Program-made: the position numbers and the translations under genes | Assembly: GCF_000016985.1 (NCBI RefSeq) | Contig: NC_009633.1 | Location: forward strand, 1,426,001 to 1,490,000 | Direction of reading: 5' to 3' | Source: Alkaliphilus metalliredigens QYMF | GTDB lineage: Bacteria > Bacillota > Clostridia > Peptostreptococcales > Natronincolaceae | Length of the DNA stretch: 64,000 nucleotides | In this document: in pieces, positions 17,608 through 26,472 of the stretch | How positions within the stretch are numbered: position 1 is the stretch's first letter | Layout: the number at the start of each line of letters is the position of its first letter | Notes under the pieces: generated by a model | What the model was told of the DNA's origin: nothing | The model's database searches: none | What the model saw: only the letters and a program-made list of their open reading frames with translations

Positions 17608-19161
17608 ATGTTAAATAGAGGAAGCAAGGGTTTTTTAAAGGGTGCTTTTATATTGGCCGCTGCAGGACTACTTTCTAAGGTGCTAGGAATCTTTTTTAAG
17701 ATTCCACTACAACGATTAATCCATGATGAAGGAATGGGGTTATTTGGCCTACCTTATCCTATCTATACAGTGATGCTTTCAATTTCAATCATTGGATTTC
17801 CTGCTGCTATTTCAAAATTGATTGCAGAAAAAACAGCTGTTAATGATATTGCCGGCGCAAGACAAATCTTTCGGGTTTCGTTATCAATGCTTGCGATTAC
17901 AGGAGCGGTGACGTCTATTATATTATATTTTGGAGCCCCAGGAATCATCACTCTTTTAGACTGGCCTCAAGAAGCCTACTATTCAATTATTGGGTTAGCT
18001 TTTGCGCCATTCTTTGTTTCGCTGATGTCTGCCTTCCGTGGATACTTTCAAGGAATGGAGGTCATGTTCCCAACCGCCATTTCACAAATTACAGAGCAAT
18101 CGGGACGAGTGATTATTGGTGTTGTGTTGGCTTATACATATATTAACCAAGGCATTGGTTATGCAGCGGGGGCCGCATCCTTTGGTGCCACTATGGGGGC
18201 TTTTTTAGGATTGATTCCATTACTCATTTATTATTTTAAGATTATTCATCCAAGACACCGAAAAATAAGAGAACAATATAGACCTAAAGACAATTACAGA
18301 GTTGCTAAACAAATTTTAATTATTGCAATACCCATTACAATTGGAGCTATTTTAAGCTCTGTGATGGCACTGGTAGACGCCATATTGGTGCCAGCTAGGT
18401 TGCTACAGGGTGGGTATACCGTAGAGGGTGGGACAATTTTATATGGTCAACTGACAGGAAAGGCAGTCACATTAATTAATGTTCCCCTGACATTTAGTAT
18501 GGCCATGGCAGCTAGTCTCGTTCCTACCATTTCTCAATCCTTTAGCAGAAATAATGTGTTTCATCTAAGGGAAAAGGCGACTACTGGAATTAAGGTCACA
18601 ATGCTAATCGCCTTACCTGCTACAATTGGATTAATGTTACTGGCCTCACCCATTATTCATCTACTCTGGGGAGCCAACGAAGCCGGTGGCGAAATTTTAA
18701 GCGTACTGGCTATTAATGTTGTATTTATATCATTGGCCCAAAGCTTAACTAGTATTTTACAAGGCATAGGAAAGGTGTATATTCCAGTAAGAAATTTAAT
18801 GATAGGCGTTTTAGTAAAAATAATTATTAGTTATATTTTACTTGTTAGCCATTGGAATATTCTTGGAGCTGTCATCGGTTCCATCTGTGGCTATGTCATT
18901 GTAATGCTACTCAATTACATTTCGGTGAAGCGGTTGCTTAAGCTTAAATTATCCCTACTTGAAGTGTTAATCAAGCCACTGATTGCAGCTGGAGGAATGG
19001 GAATCACAACTTTATATTCCTTTAAATATTTGACTTATTATTTTTCCAGCGAAGGCATTGTCACATTAGGGACTATCTTCATTAGTATTACGGTTTATTT
19101 CATACTGATTACAATTTTAGGAAGTTTGAATTTGAAGGAATCCAGGGATTTTTTCCGTTAA
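17608..19161 (+). CDS. SpoVB-like MOP-superfamily flippase
   Basis: A 517-residue polytopic membrane protein. The start at 17608 is preferred over an in-frame ATG at 17590 because AAGGAG lies at 17594-17599. The beginning, GSKGFLKGAFILAAAGLLSK, and FRGYFQGMEVMFPTAISQI are typical of the SpoVB/YtgP/MurJ-like polysaccharide transporters, which flip lipid-linked peptidoglycan or wall precursors. SpoVB itself is needed for spore cortex synthesis. Whether this is SpoVB or a vegetative paralogue (YtgP, YabM) cannot be decided from this sequence alone. Confidence 0.85.
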   Translation: MLNRGSKGFLKGAFILAAAGLLSKVLGIFFKIPLQRLIHDEGMGLFGLPYPIYTVMLSISIIGFPAAISKLIAEKTAVNDIAGARQIFRVSLSMLAITGAVTSIILYFGAPGIITLLDWPQEAYYSIIGLAFAPFFVSLMSAFRGYFQGMEVMFPTAISQITEQSGRVIIGVVLAYTYINQGIGYAAGAASFGATMGAFLGLIPLLIYYFKIIHPRHRKIREQYRPKDNYRVAKQILIIAIPITIGAILSSVMALVDAILVPARLLQGGYTVEGGTILYGQLTGKAVTLINVPLTFSMAMAASLVPTISQSFSRNNVFHLREKATTGIKVTMLIALPATIGLMLLASPIIHLLWGANEAGGEILSVLAINVVFISLAQSLTSILQGIGKVYIPVRNLMIGVLVKIIISYILLVSHWNILGAVIGSICGYVIVMLLNYISVKRLLKLKLSLLEVLIKPLIAAGGMGITTLYSFKYLTYYFSSEGIVTLGTIFISITVYFILITILGSLNLKESRDFFR

Positions 19162-19277
19162 TGATCAATCTTGTTAATGGTGAGAAAAACATGAAAATTT
19201 TAGATGAATAGAGAGGGTTAATTTAATATAAACTAAGGTTGACATTAAACAACAAACAAAAGACAGAAGAGGTGAAA

Positions 19278-19790
19278 ATGATGAAAAAGAAACAAATACT
19301 TACTTTATTGCTCATCATGGTATTGGTAATGGTCTTAACCATAGGATGTCAACCTGCAGAGGAACCTGCTCCGACTCCGGATCCGGATCCAGTGCCTGAT
19401 CAAGAAGAACCAACAGAAGACCCTGAGGATGATGAAGCCCAAGAACCTATGACCTATGAAGATGGGACTTATACCCATGAAGAACCAGATGCAGACGATC
19501 GAGGATGGACAGCTAGAATTGAAATCACAGTAGATAATGGTGAAATCACAGAGGTAATGTATGATGAGTTCGACGAAGAGGGTATGCCTAAGACAGAAGA
19601 TGATGATTATAATGAAAGATGGGAAGCACAGGCAGGAATCAGTGCCCCAGAAGCATTTCCAGCTTTACAAGATGAATTAATTCAAGCACAAAGCGTGGAA
19701 GGGATAGATGTGATTTCAGGTGCCACTCAAGCGACAGAGAGGTTTAAAGAAGTGGCAGCAGAAGCCTTAGAGGGGGGCGTACAGGAATAA
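19278..19790 (+). CDS. FMN-binding domain lipoprotein
   Basis: A 170-residue protein starting at ATGATG behind AGAGGTG. It has a lipoprotein signal with lipobox LTIGC, an acidic Pro-rich linker, and one FMN-binding domain. That domain ends with DVISGATQAT, the D-x-x-S-G-A-T motif whose Thr is flavinylated by ApbE in this family. Members are extracytoplasmic flavin redox carriers. No ApbE gene or membrane electron donor lies nearby. The gene is followed 26 bp later by a small ORF. Confidence 0.85.
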   Translation: MMKKKQILTLLLIMVLVMVLTIGCQPAEEPAPTPDPDPVPDQEEPTEDPEDDEAQEPMTYEDGTYTHEEPDADDRGWTARIEITVDNGEITEVMYDEFDEEGMPKTEDDDYNERWEAQAGISAPEAFPALQDELIQAQSVEGIDVISGATQATERFKEVAAEALEGGVQE

Positions 19791-19816
19791 GCTCATACAT
19801 GGAAGGAGGCTATGAT

Positions 19817-19999
19817 GTGCAGCACAAATTTATGGTGCGTACAGATCGTGGACTATCAAAACCGATTCCCCGTGCTGAAGCAATCGAGATGGTAAAGGAT
19901 TATTCAAGTCAAGGGGTAGAGGCTTATATTGTATCGGAGGACGAAGGAAAACGGATTGAAAAAAATAATAATCAGTTCAACACTCCAAAATGGAACTAG
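19817..19999 (+). CDS. Small hypothetical protein, 60 residues
   Basis: A GTG start at 19817 is chosen because GGAAGGAGG ends 8 bp before it; an ATG at 19799 would put the site inside the gene. The product (RTDRGLSKPIPRAEAIEMV, VEAYIVSEDEGKRI) is charged and soluble. I do not recognise the family. It lies 26 bp after the FMN lipoprotein gene and is followed by a terminator, so the two probably form an operon. Confidence 0.6.
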   Translation: MQHKFMVRTDRGLSKPIPRAEAIEMVKDYSSQGVEAYIVSEDEGKRIEKNNNQFNTPKWN

Positions 20000-20004
20000 A
20001 TCAG

Positions 20005-20038
20005 AGGGTTGCTAAAAAAGCAACCCTTTATTTTTTTG
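20005..20038 (+). terminator. Terminator after the FMN lipoprotein operon
   Basis: An 8-bp stem (20005-20012 with 20020-20027) with a run of Ts to 20038. Confidence 0.9.
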
Positions 20039-20130
20039 TTATTTCTGATAAAATACAAGATGTCGTAAAAAAGAGAGAACGTACTAGAAATGTCTCGAAA
20101 AAAAGCAGATATGTGACTTTTGGAGGATTG

Positions 20131-20173
20131 AATTATATAGGCATAATCATGTAATATATACAATATATAGTAT
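20131..20173 (+). promoter_or_regulatory. Candidate NrdR box pair ahead of nrdD
   Basis: ACAATATATAGTAT at 20160-20173 resembles the NrdR consensus (ACACTATATATAGTGT). A weaker half-match, AATTATATAGGCAT, starts 29 bp upstream, close to the three-turn spacing of NrdR box pairs. NrdR normally represses ribonucleotide reductase operons. Confidence 0.4.
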
Positions 20174-20207
20174 CAAAGGTAAAGTACGATACAACAGGAG
20201 GGGTATT

Positions 20208-22340
20208 ATGGGAGTAATGAAGGTACAGAAGAGAAATGGTGAAATTGTCGACTTTGATGCCATTAAAATCAAAGAAGCCATTTTCTCAGCGGCTAAATCA
20301 GTAGGCGGAAAAGATGAAATGACGGCAAGTCGTTTATCTAAGTTAGCTGTTGACATTGTAAGCGAAACATATGCTGCAAACATACCATCGGTAGAAGACA
20401 TACAAGATATTGTAGAAAAGGTTTTGATTGAAGAAGGACATGCAAAGACTGCCAAGTCTTATATTCTATATAGAAAAAAGCAAAAAGACATTAGAGAAGT
20501 GAAAAACCTCTTTATGGATGCAGAAGTTATGGTTGAAGAATACGTCAATCTAGAGGATTGGCGAGTAAATGAAAATGCCAACATGGGTTTCTCACTCCAA
20601 GGGTTGAACAATCATATCGTTGAGAGTATTACTAAAAAATATTGGCTAAACAAGATATATACAAAGGAATTAAGGGATGCCCACATTCAGGGTGATTTAC
20701 ATATACATGATTTAGGTCTATTGGCTCCCTATTGTTGTGGATGGGATTTAGAAGCATTTTTAAAGGATGGATTCAAAGGGGCAAAGGGAAAAGTAGAGTC
20801 AAAGCCACCAAAGCATTTTGAATCTGCCCTAGGACAATTAGTCAATTTACTTTACACCCTACAGGGGGAGGCCGCTGGGGCCCAGGCAGTATCGAGTATT
20901 GATACATATCTAGCACCTTTTATCTATTATGATAAAATGAGCTATGAACAAGTGAAAAAGGCAATTCAACGTTTTGTATTTAACTTAAATGTCCCAACCC
21001 GAGTCGGATTCCAAACACCATTTACCAATGTTACATTAGACATTACTCCCCATGAACTATTGAAAAAGCAACGTGTCATTATTGGTGGAGAGAATATGGA
21101 TAAAAACTATGGAGAATTCCAAAAAGAGATGGATCTATTTAACATGGCCTTCTGTGAAGTGATGATGGAGGGAGATGGAGCAGGGAGAGCCTTTAGCTTC
21201 CCAATTCCTACCGTAAATATTACAAAGGACTTCCCATGGGACACCGAGGTGGTCAATGCCATTATGGAGATGACCAGAAAGTTTGGAACCCCATATTTTG
21301 CTAACTTCATTAATTCTGATATGGCACCAGAGGATATTCGAAGCATGTGCTGTCGACTACGGTTAGACAATCGTGAATTAAGGAAGCGTGGTGGCGGACT
21401 CTTTGGGGCCAATCCACTAACAGGTTCCATTAATGTTGTCACATTAAATATGGCAAGAATCGGATATACTTCAAAAAACATGGAAGAGTTTAAATCTAAA
21501 GTACGTGAATTGATGCAAAATGCAAAGCAAATTTGTGAGGACAAAAGAGTCATCCTAGAGCAGTATATGGATGTAGGCCTTTATCCTTACTCTAGATATT
21601 ACCTACGGGATGTAAAGAGCGCCACTGGAGAGTACTTTAAAAACCATTTCTCCACCATTGGACTCAATGGTATGAATGAAGCATGCTTAAACCTATTAGG
21701 GGTCGATATTACCACTGAGGAGGGCAATGAATTTGCCGTTGAGATCATGGAATTTATGAATCGCGTCATTCAAATTTTCCAAGAAGAAACAGGAAGTCTG
21801 TGGAACTTAGAGGCTTCACCAGCAGAAGGGGCAGCTTATCGATTTGCTCGATTAGATAAAAAGATTTATCCTAGAATTATTACACAAGGAACTGAAGAAC
21901 CATATTATACAAACTCCACACAGCTACCAGTAAACCATACAAAGGATATCTTTGAGGCAGTGGAGCTACAGGAGAAACTACAAAGTCTATATACAGGTGG
22001 GACAGTATTACATGGATTCATAGGAGAAGAGATTGAGAGCGTTGAGACATGCAAAATGCTACTGAAGCGTGTCATGGAAAATAGTGAAATTCCTTACATT
22101 ACCATTACGCCGACGTTTTCAATTTGCCAAGAGCATGGATATCTATCAGGTGAGCATTTTGAATGCCCACATTGTGGAAAAGAATCAGAGGTTTGGACTC
22201 GTGTCGTAGGATTCCATCGTCCTGTTCAAGCTTGGAACCCTGGAAAGAAAGAGGAGTATAAGGATCGTGAGGAATTCTGTGCTGAAGCCAGCCTAGAAAA
22301 AACTGAGAAGCTGGCATTGCTTGAATTCGATGCTGGGTAA
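20208..22340 (+). CDS. nrdD: Anaerobic ribonucleoside-triphosphate reductase
   Basis: A 710-residue class III reductase that makes deoxynucleotides under anoxia. ACAGGAGGGG precedes the ATG. Residues about 1-95 are an ATP-cone (VQKRNGEIVDFDAIKIKEAI), giving allosteric dATP/ATP control. The barrel follows (HIQGDLHIHDLGLLAPYCCG). The C-terminal zinc site is C-x2-H with CPHCG, and the glycyl radical loop is RVVGF with G668, where most NrdD proteins have RxxGY. nrdG lies 15 bp downstream. Confidence 0.96.
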   Translation: MGVMKVQKRNGEIVDFDAIKIKEAIFSAAKSVGGKDEMTASRLSKLAVDIVSETYAANIPSVEDIQDIVEKVLIEEGHAKTAKSYILYRKKQKDIREVKNLFMDAEVMVEEYVNLEDWRVNENANMGFSLQGLNNHIVESITKKYWLNKIYTKELRDAHIQGDLHIHDLGLLAPYCCGWDLEAFLKDGFKGAKGKVESKPPKHFESALGQLVNLLYTLQGEAAGAQAVSSIDTYLAPFIYYDKMSYEQVKKAIQRFVFNLNVPTRVGFQTPFTNVTLDITPHELLKKQRVIIGGENMDKNYGEFQKEMDLFNMAFCEVMMEGDGAGRAFSFPIPTVNITKDFPWDTEVVNAIMEMTRKFGTPYFANFINSDMAPEDIRSMCCRLRLDNRELRKRGGGLFGANPLTGSINVVTLNMARIGYTSKNMEEFKSKVRELMQNAKQICEDKRVILEQYMDVGLYPYSRYYLRDVKSATGEYFKNHFSTIGLNGMNEACLNLLGVDITTEEGNEFAVEIMEFMNRVIQIFQEETGSLWNLEASPAEGAAYRFARLDKKIYPRIITQGTEEPYYTNSTQLPVNHTKDIFEAVELQEKLQSLYTGGTVLHGFIGEEIESVETCKMLLKRVMENSEIPYITITPTFSICQEHGYLSGEHFECPHCGKESEVWTRVVGFHRPVQAWNPGKKEEYKDREEFCAEASLEKTEKLALLEFDAG

Positions 22341-22355
22341 AGAAAGGAACTACTG

Positions 22356-23039
22356 ATGAATATAATTGGACAAGAAAAATCATCATTCATTGATTATCCT
22401 GATAAAATATCAACGGTTTATTTTACCGGTGGATGTAACTTTCGATGTGGCTACTGCCATAACGGAGAAATTGTCAACAATCAAGGGAGAACAATTAATG
22501 AAGATGAGATTCTGGGCTTTTTAAAGAAGCGGAAAAAATTCATCGATGCCGTTTGCATTTCAGGAGGAGAGCCTACTCTACAAAATGACCTATATGAATT
22601 TGTTCTTCAGATAAAGGATCTGGGTTTTTACGTGAAGCTAGATACAAACGGAACAAATCCAACTCTTTTGGAAAAGTTAATTGGCGAGAATCTAATAGAT
22701 TATATTGCTATGGATGTGAAGGGGCCCCTTGAAAAGTATGAAATGATTGTGAGAACAAAGGTGAACTTAGAGGATATAAAGAGGAGCATTGAATTGATAC
22801 AGCAATCTCAGGTCTCCTATGAATTTCGAACCACAGTTTGCCAAGAGTTATTCTCTAGAGAAGACTTCATAAATATCGGGAAGCTACTACAGGGAAGCAA
22901 GAAGTATTATCTGCAGAACTTTAGAGATGGACACACGGTATTAGCTGGTAAAAATCAATTTACCCCATTTGATCAGGAAGCCTTGTTAGAAATAAGAGAA
23001 CAACTTCAACCTTACTTTGACCAGGTACAGGTTAGATAA
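22356..23039 (+). CDS. nrdG: Anaerobic ribonucleotide reductase activating protein
   Basis: A 227-residue radical SAM enzyme that generates the NrdD glycyl radical. The cluster motif is C27-x3-C31-x2-C34 (TGGCNFRCGYCHNG). SGGEPTLQ binds SAM. It starts behind AGAAAGGAAC in an operon with nrdD and is longer than E. coli NrdG, as usual in Clostridia. A terminator at 23103 ends the operon. Confidence 0.94.
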   Translation: MNIIGQEKSSFIDYPDKISTVYFTGGCNFRCGYCHNGEIVNNQGRTINEDEILGFLKKRKKFIDAVCISGGEPTLQNDLYEFVLQIKDLGFYVKLDTNGTNPTLLEKLIGENLIDYIAMDVKGPLEKYEMIVRTKVNLEDIKRSIELIQQSQVSYEFRTTVCQELFSREDFINIGKLLQGSKKYYLQNFRDGHTVLAGKNQFTPFDQEALLEIREQLQPYFDQVQVR

Positions 23040-23102
23040 TAGACAGTAGCTAAGCTAAATCAGCAACCAAATGAGTACAATACACAGAATATAAAACAAT
23101 AT

Positions 23103-23133
23103 AAAAAAGCAAGGCCTCAGGCCTTGCTTTTTT
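23103..23133. terminator. Bidirectional terminator after nrdDG
   Basis: A 15-bp perfect stem (23103-23117 with 23119-23133) with A and T tracts on its two sides. Confidence 0.92.
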
Positions 23134-23212
23134 ACGTTGCTATATGAGTCGATGGATTTTATTGCTATTTGAGTACGAGAGCACGAGAACTTTCAACCCA
23201 GAGCAGACACGA

Positions 23213-23623
23213 CTATGATGCTTTACCTTGAACTACCTTTGTATCTTTAGTCATCTTTGCTTTTTCCCATGCTTTATAATTCTTCAGTAAATTCAGAGAT
23301 TTTTTAATTGTCTTATCCTGTACCTTTGAGGTATCTTTAAGAATGTGAGACATCTGAACTAATTGAATCTCTAAATATTTAGGATTTTGAAATTTATTAG
23401 CAAAAGAGGATTTATTAGATTTCTTTTTCGATGCCATAAGAGACTCCTTAAACAGTAGTAGCAAAAAACTATTCTTCTTTTGTTTTGGAGCTTGCTTTGC
23501 CTGCTCATAAACCTGACTAAAAAATGCATCTAGATTGCGTTTTTTATAATAAATAAATATTGCACCTGCGCCAATTACTAAGCTTAGTATGATTCCCACA
23601 ATTAACACGCCATTAGTTTCCAT
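23213..23623 (-). CDS. Membrane-anchored hypothetical protein
   Basis: A 136-residue protein from the ATG at 23623 behind AAGGGGGTG; a GTG four codons earlier overlaps that site. One N-terminal membrane helix (VLIVGIILSLVIGAGAIFIYY) is followed by a basic, helical cytoplasmic part rich in Lys and Ser. I do not recognise the family. Confidence 0.55.
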   Translation of the reverse strand: METNGVLIVGIILSLVIGAGAIFIYYKKRNLDAFFSQVYEQAKQAPKQKKNSFLLLLFKESLMASKKKSNKSSFANKFQNPKYLEIQLVQMSHILKDTSKVQDKTIKKSLNLLKNYKAWEKAKMTKDTKVVQGKAS

Positions 23624-23680
23624 TAATAAGTTCACCCCCTTCTTACGATATACTATTTTATTTTACCATAAATCCTTTGT

Positions 23681-23765
23681 AAATACACTATGTATAAAGG
23701 ACTGTAGCTAAATGAGTGAAGTTAAATCTAATTCAATGTAAAAGAGAACTAGATTGGAGTACGCT
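23681..23765. repeat. Dispersed 85-bp intergenic repeat, copy A1
   Basis: About 75 of 85 positions match 25682-25766, without gaps. The 3' part (AAAGAGAAC...TTGGAGTACGCT) resembles a second repeat pair at 37701 and 40251. Confidence 0.7.
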
Positions 23766-23794
23766 ACTTTCTCATTTTAGAATACATGACACTA

Positions 23795-24274
23795 TTAAAT
23801 GCTTTCAACCTTAGAAAATGAGGTGGGATTCTCTTCTCTGTTTTGATCTAATACTAAGTTGTAACTTAATCCCACAAGTACCAAAATCCCTCCAAATACT
23901 TTGCCTATCGATAGTTCATTTAAGGTAAAAAAGTCAATGATAATTCCTGTAAATAATTGACCAATAAAAATAAGCAAGGTTAAATAAAAGGCAGATATTT
24001 TAGGTGACAGATAACTAGAAACAGTCACAACCACAACTCCCAAAACCCCACCTAAATAAGCCCATAAAGGAACAATGTTAAATGACAGATGGAAGGGGGT
24101 GGAAGATTCTTTGCTAAACACTAAAAAAAGCAATGAAACAAATAATCCCACCACATAATTATAAAAAGTGCCCGTCAAGAGTCCAACTTCCTTTGCTAGA
24201 CTGGCGTTTACCATTCTAGCAAAAACAAGGGAGACGCCTGCTAAAATAGATAACAACATAGCTATATAGAGCAT
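23795..24274 (-). CDS. DMT-family (DUF606/YdcZ) membrane protein, second of a pair
   Basis: A 159-residue protein from the ATG at 24274 behind TTAGGAGGT. Five hydrophobic helices cover almost the whole protein (MLYIAMLLSILAGVSLVFAR to GGILVLVGLSYNLVL). YdcZ-family proteins are half-size drug/metabolite transporter-like proteins, and paired genes probably form heterodimers. The substrate is unknown. It lies 11 bp after its partner at 24286, and both are divergent from a Crp-type regulator. Confidence 0.85.
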   Translation of the reverse strand: MLYIAMLLSILAGVSLVFARMVNASLAKEVGLLTGTFYNYVVGLFVSLLFLVFSKESSTPFHLSFNIVPLWAYLGGVLGVVVVTVSSYLSPKISAFYLTLLIFIGQLFTGIIIDFFTLNELSIGKVFGGILVLVGLSYNLVLDQNREENPTSFSKVESI

Positions 24275-24285
24275 GATAAAACCTC

Positions 24286-24708
24286 CTAAAAAAGGGTCAT
24301 TATAATAACACCTAATATAATAAATAGCAATCCAACACTCTTCTTTTTCTGGAAGGGAACTGCCTTGGCCCCCAGTAATCCCCACTGGTCAATAGCAATA
24401 GAAGCAACAGATTGACCCAATAAGCCTAAGGCAAGGGGAATGGATACTCCTAGGATAGAAAAGCTTAGATTAGTAAAGAGGACAGTGAAGACTCCGATGG
24501 CACCAGCACTATATAAATAGAAAGGGATATTTCCATTAAATATTACCTGGGTTTTGTTAACTAATAAAATCACTAAAATAGAGATAAATCCAACCATATG
24601 AATAATCACGTTGGAGCTGTAATTGCCAAGAGTATTAGCTAATGTTCCATTAAACATAATCATTATGGAGATTAATGCTCCTATAAAGACTGAGGTAAAA
24701 TTGTTCAA
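24286..24708 (-). CDS. DMT-family (DUF606/YdcZ) membrane protein, first of a pair
   Basis: A 140-residue, five-helix membrane protein. TTG start at 24708 behind GAAGGAGGTG. The pattern (FNGTLANTLGNYSSN, IPLALGLLGQSVASI) fits DUF606. It shares an intergenic region containing a 16-bp palindrome with the regulator gene, which probably controls the pair. Confidence 0.83.
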   Translation of the reverse strand: MNNFTSVFIGALISIMIMFNGTLANTLGNYSSNVIIHMVGFISILVILLVNKTQVIFNGNIPFYLYSAGAIGVFTVLFTNLSFSILGVSIPLALGLLGQSVASIAIDQWGLLGAKAVPFQKKKSVGLLFIILGVIIMTLF

Positions 24709-24766
24709 AAAAACACCTCCTTCGAAAATCGTAATTATAATTTAACATGAATTCATTGCAAAGGAG

Positions 24767-24782
24767 TATGACATATGTCATA
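24767..24782. promoter_or_regulatory. 16-bp palindromic operator candidate
   Basis: TATGACATATGTCATA is a perfect palindrome with TGACA-N2-TGTCA half sites, a form used by Crp/Fnr-family proteins. It lies between the divergent YdcZ pair and the Crp-family gene, 44 bp before the regulator start. Confidence 0.6.
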
Positions 24783-24825
24783 TTAGGATTAGATATGGAT
24801 TGAATTAGGAACTGGAGATGAGATT

Positions 24826-25521
24826 ATGAAAAGAGTTGAAGACCCAAAGCGATTGAACCAGTATATCCAAAGACATGCAATGGATGAAATCTTTACTCAG
24901 GACATGAGATCTATTATGGAGCTTTTTCTATTTAAAAAGAACGAGCATATTTGTAGGGAAAGTGAGGGAATTCATTATATTTTTTTCTTTGTTGAGGGGA
25001 GAGCAAAGGTTTATACAACCTTGAGCAATGGAAAATCTCTGCTCCTCTGTTTTTATGAGAATTTTAAAATACTGGGGGATGTAGAATTTGTAGGGCTTCA
25101 AAATGCTTCAACAAACATACAGGTAATAGAAGATACCTATTGTATTGGAATCCCTTTGGAACGGGCAAGGTCCTACTTAATTAATGATGCTAAATTCTTA
25201 AGATTTATCTGTAATTCTCTAGGAGGAAAACTTAATCAATGTGCAAAAAATAGTTCTATAAATTTACTATATCCACTTGAAAGTAGGCTAGCTAGCTATA
25301 TACTTGCTACAGGGAAGCATACAGACTTCAACGATAAAGATACAATAGAGATTCATGAAAATTTAACTGAGTTAGCAGAATTACTAGGTACAAGCTATAG
25401 GCATTTACTAAGAACCCTAAACATCCTTATTTCTAAGCAAATTATAAGGAAAAGTAGACAGACACTGCAGGTAACGGATCGGTTAGCCTTAGAAGAATTA
25501 GCAGGTGATTTATACAGATGA
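24826..25521 (+). CDS. Crp/Fnr-family transcriptional regulator (YeiL-like)
   Basis: A 231-residue regulator: cyclic-nucleotide-like beta-barrel (residues about 20-130, ICRESEGIHYIFFFVEGRAK, ILGDVEFVG), dimer helix, and C-terminal winged helix with NLTELAELLGTSYRHLLRTL as recognition region. The N-terminus lacks the Fnr four-Cys cluster. Its order next to paired YdcZ genes fits YeiL-like regulators of Firmicutes. Autoregulation and control of the pair through the palindrome between them is the likely role (inference). Confidence 0.82.
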   Translation: MKRVEDPKRLNQYIQRHAMDEIFTQDMRSIMELFLFKKNEHICRESEGIHYIFFFVEGRAKVYTTLSNGKSLLLCFYENFKILGDVEFVGLQNASTNIQVIEDTYCIGIPLERARSYLINDAKFLRFICNSLGGKLNQCAKNSSINLLYPLESRLASYILATGKHTDFNDKDTIEIHENLTELAELLGTSYRHLLRTLNILISKQIIRKSRQTLQVTDRLALEELAGDLYR

Positions 25522-25681
25522 AAAATAGAAAAGATTTAATCAGCTAGAACACCTGGTACAATGAGATATTAATGAAGATTAATTGATATGCAAAAATAGT
25601 AGAAAAATTTAGTATTTAAGAATGAAAGAGAAATTCTAACTTAATCGTGTCCAATTTATAGATAAAAGGTCAATTCTTTCT

Positions 25682-25766
25682 AAATACACTATATATAAAG
25701 GCTTGCAGTTAAATAAATGAAGTCAAATCTAATTCAATGTAAAAGAGAACTATATTGGAATACGCT
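25682..25766. repeat. Dispersed 85-bp intergenic repeat, copy A2
   Basis: Ungapped match to 23681-23765 at about 88 percent identity. It lies in the 340-bp gap before the small ORF at 25863; nothing else is recognisable in that gap. Confidence 0.7.
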
Positions 25767-25862
25767 GATTTATACTCACTATTAGTATGAAAAAATCATG
25801 TATATTAAAGAAATTTGTTGAGGATACTAGTCTTGAAAGTATTATTAAAGGAGGTAAGACAT

Positions 25863-26039
25863 ATGCCAGGAAAAGCTAAGCAATACGTTGACCAAAGTAT
25901 GTCCTCAGTACAAACTACTGTTAACTCACTACAACAAGCACTTAGTTCTGCAGAAAAGCCAGATAACAAAAACAAGATTCAACAAGCAATAGATTCCCTT
26001 AACGCAGCACAACAACAATTATCTGGGTATCAAGATTAG
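25863..26039 (+). CDS. Small helical protein, 58 residues, unknown
   Basis: The ATG at 25863 follows AAAGGAGGT, a near-perfect site, so expression is likely. The product is Gln/Ser/Ala-rich and probably one or two amphipathic helices (MSSVQTTVNSLQQALSSAE, NKIQQAIDSLNAAQQQL). No cysteine, membrane segment or signal peptide. It is its own transcription unit with a terminator. I do not recognise the family. Confidence 0.65.
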   Translation: MPGKAKQYVDQSMSSVQTTVNSLQQALSSAEKPDNKNKIQQAIDSLNAAQQQLSGYQD

Positions 26040-26070
26040 TAAGTATTAAAAGCATTGTTATTAAAACCTA

Positions 26071-26111
26071 AAAAACACTTTACTCTAATCAATTTGGAGT
26101 AAAGTGTTTTT
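26071..26111 (+). terminator. Terminator after the 58-residue ORF
   Basis: A 15-bp perfect stem (26071-26085 with 26097-26111) followed by Ts. Confidence 0.92.
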
Positions 26112-26472
26112 TTTATAGGAAATTTACCTAAATTGTACTCAAACATATCAGTAAACCATTCTATCAAAAAACCATGTGAAGACAGAAATGATGCTAGACA
26201 AGGCGAATCAATTTAAAAGCGTTTCAGAGTTGCCCTCAGGATAAATATCTCATGGAACAGGTCCAACTATTATCTAAAATAAAAAAATGCAAAAATATTT
26301 ATAACATAGGAGGTAATATTAAAAAATTATAGAACTTACTATAATTGCCATTATTTTAAATCATACTAGTTGGCTTGTTATTATGATGATAATGTTTTGA
26401 AGTATTGTATATGAGTGGAATATGACATTGGATGATTTTAAAGTGATAAAAGAGTATCGAGGAGAGATAAAA
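26112..26472. other. 361-bp stretch without recognisable gene
   Basis: AT-rich. Short open stretches around 26240-26330 look like decayed coding sequence, but I cannot assign a family. GAGGAGAG just before 26473 is the ribosome binding site of the next gene. Confidence 0.4.

Noticed and set aside
23188-23204. 17-nt match to the substrate-binding-protein gene (CTTTCAACCCAGAGCA region, compare 32438)
   Set aside because: Possibly a third gene remnant, but a match this short in an AT-rich 64-kb window can occur by chance and no flanking similarity extends it.
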